From positions 1-29,444 of the forward strand of contig JABANP010000602.1 of NCBI GenBank assembly GCA_013115135.1: a stretch of DNA of 29,444 bases, written 5' to 3'. Shown piece after piece: positions 19,979 through 29,201 of this stretch. The stretch comes from Perkinsus olseni (lineage: Eukaryota; Perkinsozoa; Perkinsida; Perkinsidae). Position numbers and translations under genes: made by a program. The notes beneath the pieces were generated by a model that worked only from the letters and a program-made list of their open reading frames with translations, was not told the DNA's origin and made no database searches. How positions within the stretch are numbered: the stretch's first letter is position 1; every line of letters begins with the position of its first letter.

Positions 19979-20766
19979 TCAGCTTGGAGTCAAGGATACT
20001 ACCCACGGTGGTACGTTGGTGCGCCATTAATCCGAGTTAGCTCAAGTCATGGTGGTCGACGCCACGCATAAACTACCCCAAGGGTTTATGAGCATGCTGT
20101 GAGGCCCGCACACGCCAGATCTTCTAACCGATTTCGCAAATTCTCTCTATCCTTGAAAGCAGTAGTCGACCTGATCGAAAAAGGTTTCGCGTGCTGCCTC
20201 GCCTGCTGCCTCGCCAGGGTGGCCGTTTTGGAAAAGATAAAAGACGTGACCTAGATTCATCCAAATACAAAGATGGAGCCTCTCCCCAATATCATCTGTG
20301 TGCCATGGGCCAAGGCGCCTGCCCGTCGTTACCTCAGTCACTAGCAGTGACGTCCTACAGTGACTCACTACGGTTGAGGTGGTAAGTGTGATGACTGAAC
20401 TGTAACTACTGATAACTTCCGAATACATGATTTGTTTGTAGGCAAACGTTAGATCAAGGTGATAATCCTCACGAGAATTATATCATATATATTATATAGC
20501 AGGAGTTACTCCTGCTATATAGTCTATAGATACTCCTGAGGAGTACGAAGTGATAGTGCTTTAGTCACATCATACTTGAAGGAGATTTTCCTACAAATAG
20601 CTCTACTTCCATAACGCAACCGAATACTTCCGTGAGATATTTCATTCCAATCATGGAAGTTACTGAGCTTCATCTCAGAATCAACAAACATGTCGATCAT
20701 CTATAATAGCTTTACAAAAGTCATAATCACTCGGCAACACGCAGCTCTGTCTTATGCAGCGCTGCC
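19979..20766. other. intergenic segment with palindromes
   Basis: No recognisable gene. It holds a CTGCCTCGC direct duplication (about 20193-20213) and the palindromes at 20493-20521 and 20531-20545. It includes the 3' region of the secreted repeat protein. Confidence 0.45.
20493..20521. repeat. 29-bp perfect palindrome with one central base
   Basis: 14-bp arms (TATATAGCAGGAGT and its complement) around a central T. A related 15-bp palindrome, TACTCCT-G-AGGAGTA, follows at 20531-20545 and shares the core AGGAGT/ACTCCT. Confidence 0.88.
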
Positions 20767-22365
20767 TCAGGGGAGGATGGGGGCTACCGTAGTGTCACCA
20801 GCGGGTGGGCTGGTAACCACAGCGGATTCAGTAGTAGACTCCATCATAGGGCCTTCAGTAGTAGTAGACTCCATCATAGGGCCTTCAGTAGTAGTAGACT
20901 CCATCATAGGGCCTTCAGTAGTAGTAGACTCCATCATAGGGCCTTCAGTAGTAGTAGACTCCATCATAGGGCCTTCAGTAGTAGTAGACTCCATCATAGG
21001 GCCTTCAGTAGTAGTAGACTCCATCATAGGGCCTTCAGTAGTAGTAGACTCCATCATAGGGCCTTCAGTAGTAGTAGACTCCATCATAGGGCCTTCAGTA
21101 GTAGTAGACTCCATCATAGGGCCTTCAGTAGTAGTAGACTCCATCATAGGGCCTTCAGTAGTAGTAGACTCCATCATAGGGCCTTCAGTAGTAGACTGCA
21201 TAAGTCCCTCGGTTTCAGGCGTATCCGGTTTAGTGGTATCGCTGTGAGGGTACGGCGTAGTAGCGGTGAGGACGGAGTGGTCGAAGCTGAGCTCAATCGT
21301 CGAATCCTCAACCCGGTAGGTGTCGTCGACGGTGTACATCGGGCCGTAGTCGCCGAAGACGCAAAAGCCGCCGCAGCCTCTCTCGATCTTTGCCGTAGTG
21401 GACTGCATGCCGCGTTGAACTCCCCTCCATTGGAGGATGAATGGAAGGCCGTGGGCGAGAGGCTTCACACGGTATCCCCGCATGTAGCCGGAATGCTTCC
21501 TCATGGCGAGGAGGACATCCCCTGAAGTCACCCTCACTGGATCTCTTCGCTCGGGGTGATCGGCGTAGTACCAAGTCTTGTACTTTCCGTCGAAGACAAC
21601 ACAGTGGAGCCTCTCATCACCGAACTGATGCATCAAATACCACGCGCCATCGCCACCAGCGGACCCGAAGCACGGAACAGCCGTCTGGCCCCACGGAAGA
21701 TAAATGTCAGCCCGGGCCTTAGCCGTCAAAGTGACGTGATGATAATCCTCGTCGTGGCCATGATCGTATTGCTCCGGCTTGGGCGTGGTTGTCGTTGCCT
21801 CCATCGAGTGATTCCCACTGGCCATGTATGGTTCTACTGGAAGGGGACGGAAGTAATAGGCGCTGATGTAAACATTGCCGACGCCGTTATACATCTTCAC
21901 CGTCGGGTTGTACCCGAACCAGTGGCCGAAGGAGCCTCCGTGGACATCAACACTGAGGTAACGGAAATCGTCTTTATTGACGTTGTACTCCTTCGTCTTC
22001 GCGTAAACCGTCACGTCCGTAGCGACGCTGCCGTACTCGTCCAAGTTGAAGTCACCGGAGTAGATCCCAAATTTGGCAGTCTTGCGGGTATCGAAGAAGT
22101 CACCCGGCATGATGTCAGTTATATCGCCGACGTCACCCAATGCCCCCGACATGAAGTCCGTCATCTCATGGTGGACGCCGCCCATACCCTGATGGTACAG
22201 ATGATACAACATCTGCAGAGGGTCCAACAGATCGTGGCCGTGGTAGTCATCGCCGCCAGTGGGAGGTTGAGGCATCTTCGTAGGCAGGATGGACTCCTCG
22301 GAGGACTCATGGCCCTCAGCAGCGGCCTGCCACACACCAACGTAGAGAAGTGCAGAACGGAACAT
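20767..22365 (-). CDS. secreted protein with Thr-rich decapeptide-repeat C-terminus
   Basis: A single open frame of 532 codons begins at ATG 22363-22365; the codon before it is TTG. An N-terminal MFRSALLYVGVWQAAAEG segment fits a signal peptide. The unique middle part (His/Asp-rich, then KFGIYSGDFNLDEYG, FGHWFGYNPTVKMYNG, WYLMHQFGDERLHCVVFDG) is unlike families I know. It has several cysteines (CFGSAGG, CGGFCVFG). The C-terminus contains TEGPMMESTT twelve times, then ends VVTSPPAGDTTVAPILP with TGA. Thr/Ser-rich repeats suggest O-glycosylation and a surface or secreted, mucin-like role (inference). No intron is needed. Confidence 0.85.
   Translation of the reverse strand: MFRSALLYVGVWQAAAEGHESSEESILPTKMPQPPTGGDDYHGHDLLDPLQMLYHLYHQGMGGVHHEMTDFMSGALGDVGDITDIMPGDFFDTRKTAKFGIYSGDFNLDEYGSVATDVTVYAKTKEYNVNKDDFRYLSVDVHGGSFGHWFGYNPTVKMYNGVGNVYISAYYFRPLPVEPYMASGNHSMEATTTTPKPEQYDHGHDEDYHHVTLTAKARADIYLPWGQTAVPCFGSAGGDGAWYLMHQFGDERLHCVVFDGKYKTWYYADHPERRDPVRVTSGDVLLAMRKHSGYMRGYRVKPLAHGLPFILQWRGVQRGMQSTTAKIERGCGGFCVFGDYGPMYTVDDTYRVEDSTIELSFDHSVLTATTPYPHSDTTKPDTPETEGLMQSTTEGPMMESTTTEGPMMESTTTEGPMMESTTTEGPMMESTTTEGPMMESTTTEGPMMESTTTEGPMMESTTTEGPMMESTTTEGPMMESTTTEGPMMESTTTEGPMMESTTTEGPMMESTTESAVVTSPPAGDTTVAPILP
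20831..21190. repeat. 30-bp tandem repeat, 12 identical copies
   Basis: The unit starting GTAGTAGACTCCATCATAGG is present twelve times with no base differences, followed by a diverged partial unit. It codes in frame (minus strand) for the Thr-rich decapeptide of the secreted protein. Because the unit is a multiple of three without stops, the plus strand is also open, which is a shadow ORF. Confidence 0.95.
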
Positions 22366-22393
22366 CAAATGAAATATCTACACAGCACAAAGA

Positions 22394-22633
22394 TTATGGA
22401 CTCAAATCACACTGATCACAGTCACACTGAGCAACTGATTGGGGACAATATTCAACCTCTTGAATCCGGCCGTTTCGGATAATCGTATACTCGCTCGCCT
22501 CTTCAGTTTCGCACTCTCGCGAAACGGACGATGGCCCGTCCGCCCTATTCAGGCCGTGCTGTTCGGAGTCAGTACGGCTCGAGCGACTCTGCGACTTCCG
22601 TGCTGTTGATGGAGATGCCCTCAGGACACTCAT
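22394..22633 (-). CDS. possible small protein (doubtful)
   Basis: A 79-codon minus-strand frame with a true ATG (22631-22633) is Ser/Arg-rich at the start (MSVLRASPSTARKSQSRSS) and ends in a Cys/Asp cluster QCDCDQCDLSP. It has no known family and lies directly upstream of the secreted repeat protein on the same strand. It may be a 5' exon of something or chance. Confidence 0.28.
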   Translation of the reverse strand: MSVLRASPSTARKSQSRSSRTDSEQHGLNRADGPSSVSRECETEEASEYTIIRNGRIQEVEYCPQSVAQCDCDQCDLSP

Positions 22634-24424
22634 GTGTTTTATGTAGTTCCAACAAGCGGGCGCAAACGATCGATTGTAGCAGGTTGCCGTCCCAAGGCAT
22701 CTAGACCGCAGCTTGCTCCTCCAACGCTCGACTCGTGATGAATTGCGGCCCTCCTGACTGGGCTATCACATGTTACTCTGGCTGGACTCTAGCACCAGCT
22801 CGTGGGGTAGGGGAAATTTCAATGTTATTTACATTTGAACGTTGTTGGCTAAGCTGGAACAGGACGTCCCTCTAAAGGGGTGCCGAAATCTTGTCGATTG
22901 ATCCGTGTTGAAGGGTTGCATTCCCCTGCAAGTTGAGGTCTGAGAGTAGTAAGAACGGCCGTGTTACACACTGTGCTTGTCTACCTGGAGTCCAATGTCG
23001 AGTCGGCTAGGTCGTTTTGGTCTATTAGACCAATGCTGATGTGCTAGCGAGGTGGCGATGAGCTCTGACTTGAGTTTATATGAATAAAGGTCGTCTGCGA
23101 GACCCCAATTGGTATGGGCTAGTAGAAGTACTGGGGATAAAGTTCATCTGCTGGACACTGGCGGCCGAAAAACCTTCATGATAGAGAACATTCAACCTTG
23201 AGAGGAATGTGGAGGCTCGCCAGTCCTCGGAATCCGAGCCGCTCCCAGCCGCCTCAAAACGTACGACGATCCGAGGTTCTGATCGCCGTACACCCGTTCG
23301 AGCCCATTGCAACCTAATTTCAGGAAGAAAAAACTAGCATGCGGCACCGTAGAAACACGTGACGGTCACAGATTTTCTGAGACAGGAAACGGTACTGAAA
23401 TCGTAACCTAGTAGCAAGAACTCGGGTCTCTTCAAAATCGCCGAGGAGTCGATTTGATACCACACCACTGGTGAGCGTCATAGTGGACTCCATCATATTC
23501 TCCACCCAGTGGAGATAGTGAAGGCAATGATCAGCATTTAGTTTCGAGGAATGAGGTTATGGCGAATCATCGATTGGCACAACCACAAGCTTAGTTTGGC
23601 GCGACCCAAGCAGCCGTGTAAAGGGTACTTCGCGCTCGTGCCGGTCGGGTTCGATTAACGCGATGTTCACGTTTCGCCTCAGTCAGTTGCCGATCATCAC
23701 ACTCGTTCTGTTCTTCCGCGCTTTTCGATCACCGTGGGTGACCCACATTGAAGGTTGTGGTGGGAGGCTCACGCTGTGAGCGCAGGTCGGTTCGACGAGG
23801 AGCACCCGTCAAAAGCCGCTCGACTCGCATAATCAAACCGCCACTTTGCAGCGCACCTGCAACTGCAAATCACGGTTGGCAATCCGGAGCATCAGTCCGC
23901 AGGCGGCCGTGAGCACCCGATTGACTACTAGAACTCTCACTGATCTCGGACATGATTGGGAAAGACTAGAGAATATAACTTAACAAAGGAGACTTCTCTC
24001 TAGCATCATAGCTAAGAGGAGACAGCACACTCAGTGGTCACACAGTCCTGTCCCGATAGTGATCAGCCGGGTCTCGGGTTCCAGCTCGGCAGTTCGCTGT
24101 GCGGGTTGCTGCTGCGCTACACCCTGACTTCGTCTGGTAGGGTTCGGTGGCGAGGCCGGCCAAACTAAATCGGACGAACTGATTGAAGATACGAAAGGGG
24201 ATGGGATGGGGCAATTGAGAATCCACCACCAATCACACACGGAAGCGGAACGGATCTTACTGAAAGATCAGCAAATCACAGGATTACAGAGGACAAACGG
24301 AGATGGCACGGCCTCCTCTAGCTCCATTCTCACGAGCTTGTGCGCGAATTTGTGCGGGCTGGACATGGTGCGTGCATATGATGCACCTTCATACTTGCCT
24401 CAGTAATCGCGCTGATCAATAACC
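22634..24424. other. intergenic region between divergent genes
   Basis: No convincing gene. It contains a 17-bp perfect palindrome TTGGTCTA-T-TAGACCAA (23017-23033), short hairpins near 23501-23517 and 23767-23781, and the presumed promoter of the plus-strand chitinase-like gene. A 66-codon plus ORF (24206-24406) ends shortly before its start and has no recognisable content. Confidence 0.45.
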
Positions 24425-25428
24425 ATGGCGTCTCTATCTTACATTCTGCTGGCCGCCGTCATCTGGCAGAGCAAGGCGCTAGAATACTTTGCCTACTTCA
24501 TAGGCGAAAACCTCCCAGTCACTAGGAATATCTCGTATTTCGACGATCTCTTCAGCGCAGGAGTCACGGAGATCATCTTTGTGGGATTCACCGTCGCGGC
24601 CAATGGCACGATAACGAGGACCTTCTCTAATGAGAACGAGCTGCTATTGGCCCGCCAGGCGGCGAACGCTCACGGTGCGAGGCTCTCCTTCATGACAGGA
24701 GCCATTCCGTTCATCAACGACGGCCCGGCCGCCTTTTCGAAGTTCTACGCCTCCGTGAACAACATGTTCGAGAAGTATAAGTTCGATGGTATCAATTTCG
24801 ATTGGGAGTTTTCGGCAACGACTGACGATTGGAAAAAATATCGAGATCTGATGAAGGGGACGAAGGAAAACGTGAAAAAGAATGGCAGGAATGCTAACGT
24901 TAGCGTGGCGTAAGTCCAGTCGTCTATCGTCCCGTTGTCTCATAATTCTTCGTCCAGCATCGGTACCTCATTTGACCTGTACAAGAGCATCGACTTGTGC
25001 GGTGCGGCGGACAAGTGTCTGTGGATGGGATACGTTTACGAAATAGGCGTGGCGGTGCGCGCGATCCACGATTGGAAAAATGCTCAAGGCCTGCCGCCCG
25101 ACAAGTTCGCTCTCGGGGTGAGCTAACTAACTGCACATCTCAAGTAAGGTTGGGCCACCGTTCGCAGGTACCCTTGTATGGTACGAACGCAGCTGGTGTG
25201 CAAATAACGTATTTTAAGCTTATTGACATGGGCGCTGACCCCAAGGGGAACGGATCTTTCGCGGGATACTCCTACGCCTCTCAGCCGATGCTGCAAGAAC
25301 AGGTAAACTTAGCCATCAACCAGAGCTTAGGCGGTCTCATGTGCTGGCACCTGGGGTCGGATCTTCCGCCCGAGGACACGCGTTCCCTCACCTATGCTAT
25401 TAAGCAAAAGCTGAAGCCTGGAACTTGA
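24425..25428 (+). CDS. secreted glycoside hydrolase family 18 (chitinase-like) protein
   Basis: GH18 enzymes hydrolyse chitin-type beta-1,4 GlcNAc polymers through the catalytic Glu of DxxDxDxE (family knowledge). Three exons (24425-24909, 24958-25117, 25168-25428; introns of 48 and 50 bp) give 301 residues, ending in TGA. The start is in good context (AACCATGG). MASLSYILLAAVIWQSKA is a signal peptide. YFAYFIGENLP is the first barrel strand and its active-site edge. KFDGINFDWEF (residues 119-129) is the catalytic motif: the Glu and outer Asp are present, while the middle Asp is Asn. The YGTNAAGVQITY, GYSYASQPM and LGGLMCWHLGSDLP blocks fit the later barrel strands. No chitin-binding domain is present. 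Single-gene context gives no further clue. Confidence 0.95.
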
Positions 25429-25459
25429 CGAGAGCCTCATCGCGAGGGAACTCCTTAAG

Positions 25460-25480
25460 TAGAGCTGCTCTACTAGAGCA
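25460..25480. repeat. 21-bp recursive palindrome (X=TAGAGC)
   Basis: X, T, X', C, X, A with G preceding. Perfect unit, in the 3' flank of the chitinase-like gene. Confidence 0.88.
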
Positions 25481-25619
25481 CTTCATAAGTCATGTCACAT
25501 TCTTGTTGCGCTTCTCTGAGTCTTGAAACTAGTTTGTTGAAGCACTTGTGCTTATCTCAACGCATTGGCGTATTTCAATAGAGTATTTGTTGATGGGAAC
25601 AGTCAACCTTACTATTGGT

Positions 25620-25640
25620 ATATGAGTCATATAATATGAC
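25620..25640. repeat. 21-bp recursive palindrome (X=ATATGA)
   Basis: X, G, X', A, X, C with T preceding. Perfect unit. Confidence 0.88.
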
Positions 25641-25657
25641 AGAGATGAGGACTGCGA

Positions 25658-25984
25658 ATGGTATTCTTAGTGCTATCTTTTTTTAGTTGTCTTACCGTTA
25701 GTTATGCTGCATACACAGTTACACGCATTAGTAAAGCTTTTATACGCCTCTGTTCGTCTTCGTGTTACGATCAATACCGGTACTCTACACCCCAGAAACG
25801 ATCAAAATGCGCAATAACCCTGAAATCGAGCAAGCTATCTTCTCAATTCCTTATTATACCACTAAGTGGATCATCAATGGTGATCTACTACAATATGGAT
25901 GAAACTTATGCTGTGACCAAGAGCGCTGCGGCCTGTACCTCGTTCTTCGGTGAAAGACCACTCAGTGGATCGGTGATCGATTGA
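25658..25984 (+). pseudogene. short secreted-protein gene or truncated paralog of the 27396-29201 gene
   Basis: A 108-codon frame starts with a signal-peptide-like MVFLVLSFFSCLTVSYAAY. Its C-terminal part, IYYNMDETYAVTKSAAACTS, resembles IFVYSMSDDSFVGS...CTSYFSG near the end of the 27396-29201 protein. The long middle of that protein is missing, so this is probably a truncated paralog, although a short functional secreted protein cannot be excluded. Internal GT-AG pairs exist, so the real exon structure may differ. CCACT-C-AGTGG (about 25957-25970) is another small odd palindrome inside it. Confidence 0.45.
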
Positions 25985-26015
25985 AACGTTCCTTAATACA
26001 CCGAGCAGTACATGG
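25979..26015 (+). repeat. dispersed repeat shared with 19532-19567
   Basis: Second copy of the GATTGAAACGTTCCTTAATA block. Both copies follow family-like C-terminal coding sequence, so they may be parts of duplicated gene ends. Confidence 0.6.
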
Positions 26016-26412
26016 TACAGTTAACGGCGTCTTATTACTTAAAGGGCTCCGGCTAAGCCGAGCAGTAGGACCGGCTTGCTCTCTTGAGTTCGAAGGAGTT
26101 CTTCTCTTCGATCGTGGGGTACACTCCCTCGACCTGGCAGCCAGGTCCATAGCTTATCGGCGCGGCTGGTCTAGTCGGTCGTCGTCCCAGCTCTTAACGC
26201 GTACAGTAGTCACCCCCCCCCCACTTCCTGTTACGTTGTGTAATCTGAGCACTAGAGTCACCACCTGACCATACCCGGCACGAACCCTGAAATGCGTTTC
26301 ATGCAGCGGTAACTGGCTAGCGATATTCGTGCGCATCGTAGCGGACAGGTGGTTGACGTCGTACGAACTATACGAACTCCACACGGGACACTATGGAATT
26401 TCATTTGGAAGT
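26016..26412. other. intergenic segment
   Basis: No gene recognised. It contains ACCTGGC-A-GCCAGGT, an odd-centred palindrome near 26135-26150, and a short C-run near 26213-26221. Confidence 0.4.
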
Positions 26413-27020
26413 CATTTCATGCGATCAATCAGTCGACCACAGTATCTTCGAACGCTACAGGCGAGTGAGACGTCAGACTCTCAGCGTGGCGGGATGGATC
26501 GCCATGGCAGGGCTCGCGAATAGGAACCTCCAGTTCCAGCTCGGCTGCATTCGGGGACACCTAGCTCTAGTGACACGGAGAGGCATACGCGCAGCTGCTG
26601 CACAGGTGAAACGGAGCATACTACACCCAGTGTAGTTATAGGTGCGCCGTCCTCTCATGATTTAACCTCTCTGGATCCTGGCTCAGTCTTGCTGAGATCA
26701 TCAGTACTACTCAGACCGCATCGGTGCACATTCCGAAGTGTCAAAACATGTTGTATAGGTGGCGTGATGCCTCCTCAGGTCGCCTCTCGAGGGACACTCA
26801 ACTTCGAGAAGATAATGCATGGATATCTACCAGCATGGACCACTAGGAGTGGGTCTCCCTCTCCGCCCTCGGCCTCAACCAAGTGTCGAGAAACAACACC
26901 GATCGGTACAGCCCGTCCACACGTAGAAAAACCAGTGATAGTGTGAGGTGTGACGTCACTGTCGGGTCGTCTGCTACCCCTTGGTATCGCTTGCATATTT
27001 CTATTACACATGTTGCGATA
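26413..27020 (+). pseudogene. degenerate pol/integrase region of the LTR retrotransposon (copy 2)
   Basis: This plus-strand DNA aligns with the reverse complement of 1248-1962. Shared landmarks are GTATCTTCGA, GGCGGGATGGATCGCC, GGTGCGCCG, CTGGCTCA, GATGCCTCCTCAGG and GAAAAACCAGTGATAG. One frame gives RRKTSDSVRCDVTVGSSATP, matching GKTSDSSRSGVTVESSPVP of copy 1. No long ORF survives. The 14-bp palindromic insertions of copy 1 are missing here. Neither LTR is visible. Confidence 0.72.
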
Positions 27021-27163
27021 CCTGGGTATAACTCGATGGGTGCCACGAGGGACTGCAGGTGGATCGCTGTGGCAACCCCTCATCGGCATCGTACATCAGT
27101 ATCATATTTCAATATCATCGGGACAGCTCTTTGTCTACGTACAAATAGCAGACGATCGACCCC

Positions 27164-27180
27164 TGTTTAGCTCAGCTAAA
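27164..27180. repeat. 17-bp palindrome with one central base, in a palindromic cluster
   Basis: GTTTAGCT-C-AGCTAAAC is followed within 30 bp by further TTTAGC/GCTAAA words, making a local inverted-repeat cluster. Confidence 0.8.
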
Positions 27181-27395
27181 CTATTCAGCTAAAATTTAGC
27201 CTAAACAGCTGAGTTGGATATTAAGTTTGACCATCGTCGGAACCTCAATCTCGACGCTCCAATGGCGCACTACGTCGTGAAGCGCCGGTGTAGTTGACCT
27301 CATTATGATGTCGCACTACCACGGCGTGGTAACCACGCATTCTCCGAGGAGGATCTTTGATTGTGATTCATCGATCAGGCGACTTTCTTGTACTC

Positions 27396-29201
27396 ATGTG
27401 TCTCACCTCCCTCCTTCTCGCGACTCTCCTGGGCAGTGTTAGCAGCCAAGGCACTGTAGTGGGCATCCAGCAGGAGAGAATACCATTTCAGAACAGAAGA
27501 AATGGAGCTACTTTTAGGTCTCAGCTAGGTGCGTGAAAGAGTAGTAGTCATTTTGTCGAAGTTTGGCCTCTTTTTCTAGGTGTTCTGAGGCACATTCAGA
27601 CGCTCCAACTTGGACGATCGGACGTGTCCGCCGGAGACAAGTTGAATTTTACCTCGATTGCCGTGGCTGAAGATGGTTCGGAACTGCTCGCCGTCTCCAG
27701 TGACCAGGGAGGGTGAGTCTCAGCTGTTGCTCCCGCTTGAGAAACTTCATCTTGCTCGCTGCTCGTTGTCAGACGTTTCGTTACCTTGGGCATTCAACCG
27801 ACTCGTCGTGGGCGATATAATATTGGTACCGCAAGAGCATATCCGCTGGTTGACTCTGATGGAAAGGAGCTCAAGATCCCTAATCGGATGAGTGAGCGGC
27901 TAAAAATTGCCGACTATATTCTTACCGGTTTTTATCTGGATCCCCTGGCAGGGGACCTCTGCTCTCCGTATCATAATGGAATGATGTTCCAACTTTGTCG
28001 GACGCTCGTTCACATTCCTGAGATAAGCTTGAGTGTTCACCCGCCGCTATTGTATTGGAGCGTCTAGTGGTACTGTCTTAGGCTTGGCGGTCAACGGTAC
28101 ATATAGTCCCGGAGGCCAAGGAGATCTCACTGTAGCTTACGAAGGTAATCCTAATTCCGTCCTAGAGAAGAGAGCTTTGAGGTGAGCGAAGAGGGCTGTG
28201 TCCCTACGTTCCAGCTCCAGCGTGGCAACTCTCGTCTTGTACCGGTTTACGATGCTCATCAGATTCCGTACAGGCGTCAGCTCAAGCGGCACTACCCTGG
28301 ACGTATCTGGTCTCCAAAGTGTTTGCGATGCAAGTCTTTTGCCTGGTGTAACGATCGCTCGCCTGGGTACTGTGAGAATACAACTTGGAATTGTCGGTAT
28401 GTGTACCTTCAGGGGGGCGTGGAGACCTGCTCTTCACCTGCCTGTTAACGGACCAGTTCTTGGATTCGTACCCCAGGGCTTACGATCCCACTGTCCCTCC
28501 AGTACAATTTGGTAGCTTAATGGGGGTATATATTGAAGATGATATTCGTCTGTTTGACGTTGAGGTAAAACGATCAGTCGCCTTCGTAGTGAAGGCTTCA
28601 TTCAATGCGGCGTTGAAAATGCCGATCAATCTCGCCGTTTTCTCCGGAAGGTGAAAATCTCATGAGGCCACACTATTCGTTATGCAATTCTCAGATCGAC
28701 ACTCATGAATTACCCCACGCTCTTGACTTGGTAGTACTCAGCTCGAGAATTTCAGGTCACCCGTGGGCAAGATCCTATCGCTATGGCGCCGCTCAACAAT
28801 GGTGACGTCATGATAGCCTCCGTTGTGTATACCAACCCCAGGAAGCTAAGAATCAGTTATTTGACGTCTGATCAGCTGCAAGAGGGTATTGATAACCCTT
28901 TTAAAGTGATAAGTCCTACTATTATAGCCGATATAGATCAGGCTGATGGGTAAGGCCGATGAGATCTGCTCATCTCGCGTATTTTGCTCGTCTTGCTGAT
29001 TGATGGTGTGTTGGTAGATTCGAGATTGGTGTCCAAACTGGGTTGGCTGTCCGAGAAGACCCTAGAAGTGGACAGATATTCGTCTACAGCATGAGTGACG
29101 ACTCGTTTGTAGGAAGCGTCAACGATGATCATTGTCGAACACTCACAACTTGTACTTCCTACTTCTCAGGCACCAGAGAAAACCTTGCTCACCACCTTTG
29201 A
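27396..29201 (+). CDS. secreted multi-exon protein, possibly beta-propeller-like (family unrecognised)
   Basis: ATG 27396 opens MCLTSLLLATLLGSVSSQG, a clear signal peptide. Supported exons are 27396-27528, 27580-27712 and one from 27773. Further coding blocks lie near 28050-28370, 28410-28650, 28730-28950 and 29021-29201, ending ENLAHHL with TGA. Motifs include LNFTSIAVAEDGSELLAVSS, YNIGTARAYPLVDSDGKEL, GLAVNGTYSPGGQGDLTVAY, FGSLMGVYIEDDIRLFDVEV, NNGDVMIASVVYTNPRKLRI and GLAVREDPRSGQIFVYSMSD. The repeated pattern of small beta strands with DG/G turns recalls NHL or beta-propeller proteins, but this is inference. Several junctions are unresolved. A GTGAGC...GGCAG pair at 27892-27951 would be a 60-bp intron that leaves the frame open whether spliced or not. 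Paralogous fragments lie near 19500 and 25658-25984. Confidence 0.68.

Noticed and set aside
20831..21190. Regular 30-bp repeats considered as a CRISPR array
   Set aside because: There are no spacers; the units abut and code for a protein repeat in a eukaryotic gene.
20690..21247. 185-codon plus-strand ORF with repeated VVDSIIGPSV
   Set aside because: It is the mirror of the 30-bp repeat array of the minus-strand secreted protein; repeats of a multiple of three without stops are open on both strands.
21556..22482. 308-codon plus-strand ORF
   Set aside because: It is antisense to the secreted protein at 20767-22365, with no recognisable motif.
24206..24406. 66-codon ORF upstream of the GH18 gene
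   Set aside because: It has no motif, ends before the GH18 start and is not in splice continuity with it; most likely a 5' flank ORF.
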